Assembly: GCA_036265385.1 (NCBI GenBank)
Contig: DATAPD010000001.1
Location: 1-64,000, forward strand
From: DATAPD01 sp036265385
GTDB taxonomy: Bacteria; Acidobacteriota; Terriglobia; Terriglobales; Acidobacteriaceae
Direction of reading: 5' to 3'
Length of the DNA: 64,000 bases
In this document: piece after piece, positions 1 to 9,305 of the stretch
How the letters are laid out: each line of letters begins with the position of its first letter
How positions within the stretch are numbered: the stretch's first letter is position 1
Made by a program: the position numbers and the translations under genes
The notes under the pieces: generated by a model
What the model saw: only the letters and a program-made list of their open reading frames with translations
The model's database searches: none
What the model was told of the DNA's origin: nothing

Positions 1-1
1 T

Positions 2-3000
2 GCGGACGCGCCGACGTTGCAGACTGAGTCCTCGGATATCGGAACGGTGGTGACGACGAAGCAGATTCAAGATCTGCCGCTGGCATTGTTCTCCACTGGG
101 CAGAGCTTCCTGCGCTCACCAGAAACGTTCGTGTTCTTGACGCCTGGAACTGCGGGTCCTGGAACAAATAGCGACCACGGGAACTCTGGCATTTTCGAAT
201 CGAAGCTGGGCGGAGGGCAGAATTTCGCTACAGAAGTGATTTTGGATGGGGTGAGTACTCAACGAGCCGACAGCGGATCCGCTTTCGACCAAACGGCTCC
301 CTCCGTTGAGGCGCTGAACGAATTCAAAGTACTGACTTCCACTATTCCTGCTGAGTTTGGACGTACCTCGGGCGGCGTTGAGAGCTTCGCGATCAAGTCG
401 GGAACCAACAGCTTCCACGGAACAGCTTTCGAGTTGTACCGTAACGATAAGCTCGATGCGAACTCATGGGTCAATAATTTCAATGGCGCTGATAAGCCTC
501 GCGATCACCAACACGATTTCGGCGGAAGTCTGGGCGGACCCGTGTGGATTCCCAAACTTTATGATGGTAGAAACAAAGCATTCTTCTTCTTTTCGTGGGA
601 GCAATACCGCAACAATCAAGGTGTTGCCCAAGTTACGACTGTGCCGACCGATGCGATGCGGGGAGGCGACTTTTCTGCACTGTTGGGCAATGTAATCGGC
701 ACAAACCCCTGCGACGGTACCCCTCTGATTCAGGGACAGATTTTCGACCCTTCGACAACCGCAGAATGTGGGGGAACTGGGCGCAAAGCTTTCCCGGGTA
801 ACGTTATCCCCACAGATCAACTGAGCCCTGTAGCTCAGAAAGTGCTCTCCTTCCTTCCCCTTCCAAACGCAGACAACACTGCTGGGTGCGGAGCACCGAT
901 CTGCGGCAACTTCCATTTTCCATCTACAAAGCCGACTCGCGACACCACGATGACGTTCAAGATCGACTACAACGTTAGCCAGAATGGCAAAGCTTTTTTT
1001 TCTTACAGCAGCCGCGACCAGGAAGTGCTCAATGGCAATCAAGCTCTGCCCGCGCCTCTTGATCCTAACTTCTTCAATTCCAACTTCACGCACTACGCAC
1101 GTTTCGGCTATGACTACACCTTTAGCCCGACTTTGCTCAATCACTTTGTTGTGGGTTTGAATCGGCTTGCAAACGCGAGCATCGCAGAAGGTGTGACAGG
1201 AGAAGATTGGCCCTCTGTACTTGGCATCGGAAACGCCCACGGCGCGACATTCCCTCAATTCAGTTTCGATGGTAGTCCGCGTTCTGTTAGCTACCAAGCA
1301 CTGGGCGCTGGCAATGATGATCGTAATATTCCCAATAGCCTTGTGGTTTCGGACAGTGTTTCATGGGCAAAGGGTAAACACTCTTTCCGTTTTGGATTCG
1401 AGTGGCGTTCATTTCAGTTTTCCAGGTTGAATGTTGGAAATACTTCCCCGTCGTACACTTTTCAAAATTTCCAGACGGCAAACGCACCCAATAGCACCAC
1501 AACCGGGGATCCATTCGCGAGTTTCTTACTTGGGCTGCCAAATAACGAATCGTTGACAATCTCTTCTCTCCAGCCGAGGTTCGTTTCGAACTACTATGCG
1601 GGTTACGTGCAGGACGACTTCAAAATATTTCCGAATCTGGTTCTGAACTTGGGGCTACGTTATTCCGTGGACGGTGTTCGGCACGAGTCGCACGGAGCGA
1701 ATGCGGTTCTGGATTTGGCAGCCGATAATCCGGATACTCCCGGTACGCCCGGAGCTCTTATCTTTGGCAACGACGCGACAGGCGCCAAAACTTATTACGG
1801 CAACTGGGGACCGCGCGTCGGGTTCTCCTATGCTTTCAAACCTACTGTCGTCTTCCGTGGCGGATACGCTGTCTACTACGCCCCGCTACAATACTCGGAC
1901 TTTGGAAGTGCTTTTATAAGTGGTAGCAGCACAACTCCAACGTTCGACACTCCTGACAACTTCAACCCTGCTCAGGGGACACTCGACGCGTTTCCAGCCT
2001 TCCCACCTCCGTCGAACATTCAGAATCCTGCGTTTGCGAACGGGCAGGGCACAACGTATGCCGCTCCCTCATTCGGAAAACCGGGCATGATCCAGAACTG
2101 GAGCTTCGAGTTCCAGCATCAGATCGCAACGGACCTGAACCTCAGCATCGGATATGTCGGAATGCACTCCACGCGCCTCCGCTCGTGGCGGCTCATCCAG
2201 GTCAATAACGTTCCGCAAAGATTCTTCAGCTTAGGCAACGCCCTCTCTTTGAATGTCGGAGATCCGGCGGCTGCACCTGTTCTCGCATCTCTCGGGGTCA
2301 GTGTTCCCGACTGGTTTGTTCCCTTGTGGGGCGGAAATGCCACGATCGCCCAACTGCTGCGACCATTTCCACAGTTCCAAGAACTTGATACCCAAAACTC
2401 AGAAAACCTAGGTCAATCGACGTACAATGCGCTGCAAGCAAAGCTGGAACGCCGCTTCCACAATGGCTTGAACTTATTAGCGGCATACACGTTTTCCAAG
2501 ACATTGACCAACGCCGACAGCAGTTTCCCCGTATTCTCAGGTTTCAACTCTGGAGTTTTCGGTGCGCAAAACCCGAATAATCTGAAAGCTGAGAAGGCGG
2601 TAAGCTTCCAAGACGTTCCCCACGCTTTCGTGCTGAGTTACCTCTATGAGCTTCCAGCTGGGCCTGGGAAAAAATTCTTCAATCATGGGATTGCGAGCAA
2701 AGTGCTCGGTGGCTGGCAGGTGGGGGGAGTACAGCGATACCAGACAGGATCGCCTTTGAGAATTAGCTCTGGAGCGTCGGCCCCCCCGGGAAGCGTCAGC
2801 AGCGGGAGCTTTCGCTTCAGCCAGGTACCAGGCGTTCCTTTGCTTGACCCAAACGCCGGCAATTTCAATCCCTTTCAACCAAGTGGCTGTGATCCTCAGT
2901 CGGACGGTACATTCACACCGCGTACTTCGAACAACTACTTCAATTGCGCCGCGTTCATTGATCCCAATGCAGCCGATCTCGTCGCTGCTCGTGGATACAC

Positions 3001-3274
3001 GTTTGGGAATTTGCCAACTTTTATAAGTGGCATTCGTAGTCCGTCGTACTTCAATGAAGACTTCTCAATCATTAAGCGAACGGCAATCGCGGAGGGTCAA
3101 TTCATCACTTTCAAAGTCGATATTCCAAACGCATTCAACCGACACACATTTAGCGCAATTGATGGTAGTCCGACGAGCGGCACTTTCGGATCTCCGGGCG
3201 GCGATCACACACAGCAGTCCGCAGTGATCAACGGTCCGCGACAGATCCAGCTCACATTGCGTTACGAGTTCTGA
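2..3274 (+). CDS. TonB-dependent receptor (Oar-like), 5'-truncated by window edge
   Basis: Outer-membrane TonB-dependent receptor of the large acidobacterial Oar/CarboxypepD_reg type, thought to import bulky ligands with TonB energy. The frame is open from base 2, so the signal peptide, the carboxypeptidase-regulatory domain and the true start lie upstream; the TTG at 17 is not a credible start. The first ~160 residues are a plug domain (VTTKQIQDLPL, then LDGVSTQRADSG, then AEFGRTSGGVESFAIKSGTN). The rest is a large beta-barrel with many aromatic strands, ending in LTLRYEF with the C-terminal Phe typical of barrels inserted by BAM. An intrinsic terminator follows the stop. The family is certain; the substrate cannot be read from sequence. 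Confidence 0.93.
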   Translation, partial: ADAPTLQTESSDIGTVVTTKQIQDLPLALFSTGQSFLRSPETFVFLTPGTAGPGTNSDHGNSGIFESKLGGGQNFATEVILDGVSTQRADSGSAFDQTAPSVEALNEFKVLTSTIPAEFGRTSGGVESFAIKSGTNSFHGTAFELYRNDKLDANSWVNNFNGADKPRDHQHDFGGSLGGPVWIPKLYDGRNKAFFFFSWEQYRNNQGVAQVTTVPTDAMRGGDFSALLGNVIGTNPCDGTPLIQGQIFDPSTTAECGGTGRKAFPGNVIPTDQLSPVAQKVLSFLPLPNADNTAGCGAPICGNFHFPSTKPTRDTTMTFKIDYNVSQNGKAFFSYSSRDQEVLNGNQALPAPLDPNFFNSNFTHYARFGYDYTFSPTLLNHFVVGLNRLANASIAEGVTGEDWPSVLGIGNAHGATFPQFSFDGSPRSVSYQALGAGNDDRNIPNSLVVSDSVSWAKGKHSFRFGFEWRSFQFSRLNVGNTSPSYTFQNFQTANAPNSTTTGDPFASFLLGLPNNESLTISSLQPRFVSNYYAGYVQDDFKIFPNLVLNLGLRYSVDGVRHESHGANAVLDLAADNPDTPGTPGALIFGNDATGAKTYYGNWGPRVGFSYAFKPTVVFRGGYAVYYAPLQYSDFGSAFISGSSTTPTFDTPDNFNPAQGTLDAFPAFPPPSNIQNPAFANGQGTTYAAPSFGKPGMIQNWSFEFQHQIATDLNLSIGYVGMHSTRLRSWRLIQVNNVPQRFFSLGNALSLNVGDPAAAPVLASLGVSVPDWFVPLWGGNATIAQLLRPFPQFQELDTQNSENLGQSTYNALQAKLERRFHNGLNLLAAYTFSKTLTNADSSFPVFSGFNSGVFGAQNPNNLKAEKAVSFQDVPHAFVLSYLYELPAGPGKKFFNHGIASKVLGGWQVGGVQRYQTGSPLRISSGASAPPGSVSSGSFRFSQVPGVPLLDPNAGNFNPFQPSGCDPQSDGTFTPRTSNNYFNCAAFIDPNAADLVAARGYTFGNLPTFISGIRSPSYFNEDFSIIKRTAIAEGQFITFKVDIPNAFNRHTFSAIDGSPTSGTFGSPGGDHTQQSAVINGPRQIQLTLRYEF

Positions 3275-3294
3275 CGTTTAAACCTTAACTTCCT

Positions 3295-3326
3295 CCTCCT
3301 GCCATTGCTGGCAGGAGGTTTTTTTT
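3295..3326 (+). terminator. Intrinsic terminator after the TonB receptor
   Basis: A perfect 10-bp stem CCTCCTGCCA/TGGCAGGAGG closes a TTGC loop and is followed by eight T residues. It begins 20 nt after the receptor stop and separates it from the TPR gene. Confidence 0.93.
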
Positions 3327-3369
3327 GTACCACGGACCGACCCCGAAAGAGGTTCGCTACGCCGCCGAG

Positions 3370-3383
3370 TATAATTTTTGTGA
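3370..3383 (+). promoter_or_regulatory. TATAAT -10 element abutting the TPR gene start
   Basis: A consensus TATAAT lies at 3370-3375, seven nucleotides before the ATG at 3383. A transcript started at the usual distance would begin on or next to the start codon, and no Shine-Dalgarno is present. No good -35 box is visible. Leaderless initiation is an inference. Confidence 0.45.
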
Positions 3384-4633
3384 TGTGGCGCGATCGAATC
3401 CCCGAAACGATTTTCATCTGTACTCGCCAACAGCGAGTTGGTTTTAGGTATCGGTCGATTCTGATACTGCTTACCATTCTTGTCGTCCCGTTTTTCCACT
3501 TCGCGCTCGCGCAACTTCCTCCCGCAGCAGATCAAGCTTTTCGAGCAGCATCCGATGCGATGCGCCAAGGCGATTTCGCATCCGCGGTTCAAGGTTTTTC
3601 AGCCGTCGTAAAACACGTTCCCACTTTTGCCGAAGCTCATTTGAACCTCGGTCTTGCACTTGAAGAGCAAGGCAAGCACGACGAGGCGATTCGTAGTTTT
3701 CAGAAGGCGATCGCCCTCAAACCTCGTCTTCGCGGAGCGAACCTTTTTCTCGGCATCTCCTACTACCGACTCAACGACTTCGATCAATCGCTCGCTGCTA
3801 TCAAAAAAGAGACGACAGCTTCTCCAAAAGACGCCAACGCGTGGATGTGGCAAGGCGTGGTCGAACTGGCGAAAAACCAGCCCGAACAGGCAGCGGCTGC
3901 CCTCGACAAAGCTGCGCAACTTGCACCTGACAACGTCGACATCCTTTACCATCGCGGTCAAGCACATTTGCTGGTTTCCAAGAACAGCTATAACGAGATG
4001 TTCAAGGCCGATCCGAAATCGTGGCGTGTGCACCAAGTGATGGCGCAGGCAAATGCAGAAGCGGAACGGCCCATGGATGCCATCGCCGAATATCAGGAAG
4101 CGATTAAACTAGCTCCGACGCAGCCCGGCTTGCACGAGGAACTCGGATCGGAATACCGCAATGCTGGGAAACCGCAGGAAGCCGAGTCAGCTTTTCTGAA
4201 AGAACTTGAGATCGATCCTTATAACTATCTGGCTCGCTATAAGCTAGGAGTCCTCGCCGTCGAACGCAATGAAGGCGCGAAGGCCAAGGAATTGATCGAA
4301 GGCGCACTCAAGTTGAAATCCGATCTGCGCCACGCCGACTACAATCTCGGGCGCGCTGAAATGCAACTCGGGAACGACCTCGTTGCCGCTGCTCACTTCG
4401 AAAAAGCGACACAGAGTGAAACGGATCCCGAAGTTCTCCAGCAGTCGTGGTTTCAGCTTGGGATTGTTTATCGCAGGCTCAAGCGAATGCCGGAAGCGCA
4501 GCAGGCCATGGCAACGTTTCAGAAGCTGAAGAATCAGGAAGCTGAAGCTTCACAAAAGCAACTGAAGAACTTCCAGGTGCGGCAAGACTCGGAAATATCG
4601 CAGCCGACTCCTGCAGAACAAACTCCAAATTAA
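3383..4633 (+). CDS. Exported TPR-repeat protein
   Basis: Tetratricopeptide-repeat protein of about 416 residues. A basic N-terminus and a hydrophobic stretch (SILILLTILVVPFFHFALAQ) look like a signal peptide with cleavage near ALAQ, so it probably acts in the periplasm or at the outer membrane. About nine helical TPR units follow, with recurring patterns such as EAHLNLGLALEEQGKHDEAI and a Gln/Glu-rich tail. The frame extends upstream to a TTG at 3305, but that codon sits in the loop of the preceding terminator, so I chose the ATG at 3383. It lies 22 nt before a pair of FG-GAP/ASPIC genes, and a second TPR protein ends the cluster. TPRs are protein-interaction scaffolds; the partner is not identifiable here. 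Confidence 0.85.
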   Translation: MWRDRIPETIFICTRQQRVGFRYRSILILLTILVVPFFHFALAQLPPAADQAFRAASDAMRQGDFASAVQGFSAVVKHVPTFAEAHLNLGLALEEQGKHDEAIRSFQKAIALKPRLRGANLFLGISYYRLNDFDQSLAAIKKETTASPKDANAWMWQGVVELAKNQPEQAAAALDKAAQLAPDNVDILYHRGQAHLLVSKNSYNEMFKADPKSWRVHQVMAQANAEAERPMDAIAEYQEAIKLAPTQPGLHEELGSEYRNAGKPQEAESAFLKELEIDPYNYLARYKLGVLAVERNEGAKAKELIEGALKLKSDLRHADYNLGRAEMQLGNDLVAAAHFEKATQSETDPEVLQQSWFQLGIVYRRLKRMPEAQQAMATFQKLKNQEAEASQKQLKNFQVRQDSEISQPTPAEQTPN

Positions 4634-4655
4634 TCAGGACTCGCGAAGAGAAATC

Positions 4656-6377
4656 GTGCGCTCATTGATTCGAACCGTATTCACGATTTGTCTTTGCATG
4701 CTGGTTGCAGAATTTGAACTCGACGCTCAATCGGTTCGGGCGACAAACCCACCAGGCAAGTTCGTAGATGTGACGAAAGCTCGCGGACTCAATTTCCAAT
4801 ATCAATCGTCCCATACGTCGAAGAAATACCTGCTGGAAACGATGGGGGCGGGCGTTGCTCTTTTCGATTATGACAACGATGGCCGCCTCGATATTTTTCT
4901 TGTCAATGGCGCGCCGATTGCCGATCCCACTTCCAAGGGTACGATCCCGCAGAAGTCAGGACCGGAATACTGGAATCGCCTTTATCACCAAAAAGCTGAC
5001 GGAACGTTCGAAGATGTCACCGAGAAAGCTGGTTTGCAAGGGTGGGGATATGGATTCGGCGTCGCGGTCGGGGACTACGACAACGACGGATACGAAGATC
5101 TATTTGTGACTGCGTATGGAGGCAACCGCCTTTATCACAACAATGGCGATGGCACCTTCACGGATGTAACCGGTAAAGCGGAGATTTCCGGTTACGGCTG
5201 GTCAACGAGCGCAGCCTGGATCGACCTCGATCACGATGGTCTGCTCGATCTGGTCGTTGCCCGTTATTTGGAGTGGGACTTTACAGATGTCTGGTGCGGA
5301 GAACACAAGGAGGGATACCGCGCTTACTGTCATCCTGATTATTTCAAGCCTATAGCGCCCCTCGTGTACCACAATGACGGCAACGGACACTTCACAGAAA
5401 TATCGGGGAAAATCGGCCTTTCGAAACCAGGCAAGGGACTTGGCATCGGATATGCCGACTATGATCGTGACGGCTTCCCCGACATCTTCATAGCCAACGA
5501 TTCCACTCTTGAATTTCTCTACCGGAATAAAGGAGATGGCACATTCGAAGAAGTTGGTCTGTTGGCGAATGCTGCCGTCGATGGTGATGGTCGTACTTAC
5601 GCCGGCATGGGAATCGACTTTGCGGATTTTAACAACGATGAATTGCCGGACCTGATCGTCACTGATCTCGCAAATCAAATGTATGCCCTTTACCAAAATT
5701 CCGGCGATGGTCTTTTCAATTACGTTACGGTGCCATCGGGGATTGGCCAGATAACGCTTACGCATTCGGGTTGGGGTGTCCGGTTTCTCGACTATGACAA
5801 CGATGGCTGGAAGGACCTGCTGATCGCTCAAGGGCACGATCTAGACACGATTCAGCTGACTTCTCCAAACCTTCGTTACCGGGAACCAATGCTTCTCGCC
5901 CGCAACAATGGAAAGGGCTTCATCAACGTATCTGCAGAATCTGGAGATGTTTTTAAGCAATCGTGGGCTGCGCGCGGCATGGCCGTCGGCGACTTCGATA
6001 ACGACGGTCGCATCGATGCTGTCGTCACAACTAACGACGGTCCCGCTTACATTCTGCATAACGAAACACAGTCAGCAAATCACTGGATCACTCTTCATCT
6101 GGTCGGGCACAAGAGCAACCGCGATGCGCTGGGCGCGGAGGTGAAGATTATTACGAACAGCGGCTCACAACTCGCGACGGTTACCACCGCCGGAAGTTAT
6201 CTTTCCTCGAGCGACAAGCGAGTTCATTTCGGCTTGGGGATCGACACTTCTATTCGTGAGGTTCAAATTCGCTGGCCCAGTGGAATGTTGCAGAAACTCA
6301 CGGACGTTCGCGCGGATCAGATACTGAAAGTGGATGAACCCGTTCAGAACACCAAGGCACACGGGAGCAGCAAATGA
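4656..6377 (+). CDS. FG-GAP repeat / ASPIC-UnbV domain protein 1
   Basis: Secreted or surface beta-propeller protein of 573 residues, CRTAC1-like. Starts at GTG with a short purine-rich RBS and a signal peptide (about residues 1-25). Seven calcium-binding FG-GAP motifs of the form DxDxDGxxD are visible, for example DYDNDGRLDI near residue 71, DYDNDGYEDL, DLDHDGLLDL, DYDRDGFPDI, DFNNDELPDL, DYDNDGWKDL and DFDNDGRIDA. The last ~85 residues form an ASPIC/UnbV domain (GSYLSSSDKRVHFGLG, then IRWPSG). The family suggests calcium-dependent adhesion or ligand binding, but no biochemical function is established. Its stop overlaps the next FG-GAP start by 4 nt (ATGA), so the two are translationally coupled. 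Confidence 0.9.
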   Translation: MRSLIRTVFTICLCMLVAEFELDAQSVRATNPPGKFVDVTKARGLNFQYQSSHTSKKYLLETMGAGVALFDYDNDGRLDIFLVNGAPIADPTSKGTIPQKSGPEYWNRLYHQKADGTFEDVTEKAGLQGWGYGFGVAVGDYDNDGYEDLFVTAYGGNRLYHNNGDGTFTDVTGKAEISGYGWSTSAAWIDLDHDGLLDLVVARYLEWDFTDVWCGEHKEGYRAYCHPDYFKPIAPLVYHNDGNGHFTEISGKIGLSKPGKGLGIGYADYDRDGFPDIFIANDSTLEFLYRNKGDGTFEEVGLLANAAVDGDGRTYAGMGIDFADFNNDELPDLIVTDLANQMYALYQNSGDGLFNYVTVPSGIGQITLTHSGWGVRFLDYDNDGWKDLLIAQGHDLDTIQLTSPNLRYREPMLLARNNGKGFINVSAESGDVFKQSWAARGMAVGDFDNDGRIDAVVTTNDGPAYILHNETQSANHWITLHLVGHKSNRDALGAEVKIITNSGSQLATVTTAGSYLSSSDKRVHFGLGIDTSIREVQIRWPSGMLQKLTDVRADQILKVDEPVQNTKAHGSSK

Positions 6378-8197
6378 AGAGGTGCGTGATGTTTCTGCTG
6401 TGTGTCGCCGCCAGCTTTCTGAGTGCGCAAGCTCAGCAGAAACCGCCCTCAAATAGCACGCAAGACCAAGGTGGAGGCATGGGTGTTTCTACCGGCGTGG
6501 CGCACGCTGCACAGAAAGACGCTCAATCCCGTCCCATAACAGCAGGAGGATTTGTCGACGGCGCTCCAGTCGTTTTCGAGGACATCACGAAAAAAGCAGG
6601 CCTCGATAAATTTCACCATCGCTCCGGATCGCCGGAGAAACGCACGATCATAGAGACCCCAGGCTCAGGTGTGGCTCTACTCGACTATGACAATGATGGG
6701 TGGCTCGATATCTATTTACTCAACGGATCCACGGCTGCCGCTCTCAAAGGGAAAGAGCCTCCACCCAGAGCGATGCTTTTTCATAACAATCACGATGGCA
6801 CCTTTACCGACGTTACCGAAAAAGCGGGAGTTGCCAACGAACGCTGGGGATTCGGTGTAGCTGTCGGCGATTACGACAACGACGGGTGGCCGGATATCTA
6901 CGTAGCGAACTTCGGCAAGAACCGTCTCTATCACAATAATCATGACGGCACGTTTACGGATGTCGCCGAAAAAGCTGGCGTCACTCTTGGTGGTTGGTCC
7001 GCTAGTCCCACGTGGGGGGACTACGATCGAGATGGCTTGCTCGATCTTTTTGTTCCTGGCTACGTCAAGTACGATCCCGATCATCCACCCATAGCCGGCG
7101 AAAACGGCATCCCGCCTGGGTTTTGCAAGTTTCGCGGCATAGATGTGATGTGTGGCCCACGTGGGCTTAAAGGGGAAGGAGACTACCTTTTTCACAATAA
7201 CGGAGACGGAACGTTTACTGATGTCAGCGTGAAGGCTGGCGTTTCCGATTCGAATGGATACTATGGTTTCGCCTCGGTCTTCGTTGACGTGGATGATGAT
7301 GGCTGGCTCGATCTTGCGGTCGCGAATGATTCGGTCCCCAATTATCTCTATCGCAATAAACACGATGGAACATTCGAAGACATCAGTTACATCTCAGGTT
7401 TCGCGCTGACTGAAGATGGTCGCGAACAGGCATCGATGGGGATCGCGGTCGGGGACTATAACCGAGATGGTAAAGTCGACTTCTACGTCAGCGCATTTTC
7501 GGACGACTACAACGCCCTCTATCGCAATGACGGCGATGGAAATTTTTCGGATGTGACGTATCAAGCCGGGCTGGCTGACCCGGCTATTCCCTTCCTGGGA
7601 TGGGGTACCGCCTTCCTGGACTACGACAACGATGGGTTGCCAGATCTTTTTGTCGCCAATGGGCACGTCTATCCCGGCGTGGACAAGCAGGATTGGGGCA
7701 CAACGTGGGCGCAACGTCCACAGTTGTTCCGTAATCTCGATGGGAAAAAGTTTCGCGAGGTTCCGCCTGCGACCGGTAGCGGTCTCGCAGATGTACTCAC
7801 TGGCCGCGGTGCCGCGTTTGGCGATCTCTTTAATGATGGTCACATTGACATCGTCATGAACAATGTTGATTCGACACCCGCTTTACTCCGTAATGTCGCC
7901 AAGAACAACAATCACTGGATCTCCTTGCGACTGATTGGTGGCCCCAAGAGTCCTAAGGATGCGATCGGGAGTAAAGTGTTTCTAACGGCCGGCGGCATCC
8001 GTCAGCGCGTAGATGTGTTCAGTGGCGGCAGCTACGGCTCGAGTTCGGATCTTCGCGCGCACTTTGGCTTGGGAGCAGCAACAAGAATCGATAAGTTAGA
8101 GATTCAATGGCCGAGCGGATTCAAGCAGGAAATTTCGGTTTCAGGCGTCGACCGCATTCTAACTATCGAAGAAGGAAAGGGAGTCAATGCGAAGTAG
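6374..8197 (+). CDS. FG-GAP repeat / ASPIC-UnbV domain protein 2
   Basis: A 607-residue paralogue of the preceding gene. It has a signal peptide (residues 1-20, cleavage near AQAQ), a low-complexity Gln/Gly linker to about residue 55, and seven FG-GAP motifs (DYDNDGWLDI near residue 104, DYDNDGWPDI, DYDRDGLLDL, DVDDDGWLDL, DYNRDGKVDF, DYDNDGLPDL, DLFNDGHIDI). A C-terminal ASPIC/UnbV domain carries YGSSSDLRAHFGLG and IQWPSG. It has an inserted Cys-containing loop around residues 235-270 (GFCKFRG, VMCGPRG) in the same place as the shorter VWCGEHK/RAYCHP loop of its neighbour, so a conserved disulphide is possible. It ends 4 bp from a convergent TPR gene. Confidence 0.9.
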   Translation: MKRCVMFLLCVAASFLSAQAQQKPPSNSTQDQGGGMGVSTGVAHAAQKDAQSRPITAGGFVDGAPVVFEDITKKAGLDKFHHRSGSPEKRTIIETPGSGVALLDYDNDGWLDIYLLNGSTAAALKGKEPPPRAMLFHNNHDGTFTDVTEKAGVANERWGFGVAVGDYDNDGWPDIYVANFGKNRLYHNNHDGTFTDVAEKAGVTLGGWSASPTWGDYDRDGLLDLFVPGYVKYDPDHPPIAGENGIPPGFCKFRGIDVMCGPRGLKGEGDYLFHNNGDGTFTDVSVKAGVSDSNGYYGFASVFVDVDDDGWLDLAVANDSVPNYLYRNKHDGTFEDISYISGFALTEDGREQASMGIAVGDYNRDGKVDFYVSAFSDDYNALYRNDGDGNFSDVTYQAGLADPAIPFLGWGTAFLDYDNDGLPDLFVANGHVYPGVDKQDWGTTWAQRPQLFRNLDGKKFREVPPATGSGLADVLTGRGAAFGDLFNDGHIDIVMNNVDSTPALLRNVAKNNNHWISLRLIGGPKSPKDAIGSKVFLTAGGIRQRVDVFSGGSYGSSSDLRAHFGLGAATRIDKLEIQWPSGFKQEISVSGVDRILTIEEGKGVNAK

Positions 8198-8201
8198 CTG
8201 T

Positions 8202-9209
8202 TCACTCCAGCGAGAATGGCTTTTTGTGTTCCGCATCTTTCAAAGCGGCGCCCTTGTCTAACTCGGCTTGAGCTTTCTCGAGCATCCCTCGCTTTCGGTA
8301 AACCTGTCCCAGCATAAAGTGTAGAGAAGAACTGTCTGGACTTAGGACAACAGCCTTCTCGAGTTCTGCTTGCGCATTTTCGAACTGGTCGACTCGCGAA
8401 TAGGCCTTGCCCAGTTGCTCATGTGTTCGCGAATCGTTGGGAGCAATCGCCGCGGCGTTCAAAAGATATTTCATCGCCTTATCCACTTGGTTCTTCTCAA
8501 GGAGAAGGATGCCCAAGTTCAAGAAGGGGCCCGCATTCTTATCGAGTGATTTTTGTTGCCAGTCAATCGCGGTCTGGAACTCATCCATCGCCTCCGCCGT
8601 TCTGCCCAGGCCTTGATAGGCAAGTCCCAAGTTGTCCTTCGCCTTCACGTTGCGGGGATCAAGTTCCAAACACTTGCGCAATGCGCTTACAGCTTCATCA
8701 AACCGATTCTCGTTGTATTTAGTCCGCCCGAAGTAGTACCACGCTTGAACGTCTTTCGGGTCACGCTCCAGGGATCGCGTAAGCCAGTGGTCGGCACTTG
8801 TATAGTCGCCGAGAAGTACATAATCCAAAGCGACGATCTTCAAATCGAACGCGCTCGGATCGTGATACTTTGCGCCTTCAGTGAAGGCTGCCAAGGAATC
8901 CGATGGCTTGGTTTGGCGAAATAACGCCAAGCCTTTCAGAAAATGAGCTTCGGCAGAGTTGGGCTGCTGCTTCAAGTACGTTTCTATGATGGGCAAAGCA
9001 TCGTCCGGGCGACCTGCGTCGATAGATCGACGAGCCTTTTCAAGTGATGCATTTTCGACAGCGGGACTTGCTTGAGTTTGCCCGATAACTAAGAAAATTC
9101 TTTTATACGTGGAAGAGCCGAATGAACAGGGGCGGAAAAGCAAGAGCCCACAAATCAAAACGGCGTAGGGGAGCAAACGTTGAATCTGACCTTCTGCAGT
9201 GAAGATCAT
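8202..9209 (-). CDS. Exported TPR-repeat protein
   Basis: TPR protein of 335 residues with an N-terminal hydrophobic segment (LLPYAVLICGLLLF) acting as a signal peptide or anchor. At least seven TPR units follow from about residue 55 (for example AWYYFGRTKYNENRFDEAVSALRKCLELDP, described here in part as AWYYFGRTKYNENRF). It is convergent with the FG-GAP pair, 4 bp between stops. It resembles the TPR protein at 3383 in size and layout, so the pair brackets the FG-GAP genes. Start is ATG with no strong Shine-Dalgarno. Function beyond a scaffold role is unknown. Confidence 0.85.
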   Translation of the reverse strand: MIFTAEGQIQRLLPYAVLICGLLLFRPCSFGSSTYKRIFLVIGQTQASPAVENASLEKARRSIDAGRPDDALPIIETYLKQQPNSAEAHFLKGLALFRQTKPSDSLAAFTEGAKYHDPSAFDLKIVALDYVLLGDYTSADHWLTRSLERDPKDVQAWYYFGRTKYNENRFDEAVSALRKCLELDPRNVKAKDNLGLAYQGLGRTAEAMDEFQTAIDWQQKSLDKNAGPFLNLGILLLEKNQVDKAMKYLLNAAAIAPNDSRTHEQLGKAYSRVDQFENAQAELEKAVVLSPDSSSLHFMLGQVYRKRGMLEKAQAELDKGAALKDAEHKKPFSLE

Positions 9210-9274
9210 TCTTTGAGAAGTATATCGTGGGTCGCCTTCTCATTATTGAAGCCGCACTAAACGCGATCAGTGAA

Positions 9275-9298
9275 GGGCGGCCGCCAGAGTTGCCGCCC
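9275..9298 (-). terminator. Candidate terminator hairpin after the DUF1111 gene
   Basis: GGGCGGC/GCCGCCC stem with a 10-nt loop just after the DUF1111 stop on the minus strand. The tract after it is only TTCACT, so termination may be weak. Confidence 0.45.
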
Positions 9299-9305
9299 GT
9301 GTGCT

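Noticed and set aside
464..1297. 277-codon open frame on the minus strand inside the TonB receptor
   Set aside because: A shadow frame: no recognisable motif, and the plus-strand protein is a clear family member throughout.
3305..3382. TTG start of the TPR gene at 3305
   Set aside because: It lies in the loop of a perfect terminator, and the 26 extra residues precede a normal signal peptide with a polar, atypical stretch.
5202..7363. Long minus-strand frames inside both FG-GAP genes
   Set aside because: They arise because repeated GAY-GAY codons read as GTC/ATC on the other strand, giving Val/Ile-rich shadow proteins with no family features.
4850..7850. Recurring DNA similarity through the FG-GAP genes as a repeat array or mobile element
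   Set aside because: It reflects coding repeats of the calcium-binding motif; there are no direct terminal repeats, transposase or regular spacers.
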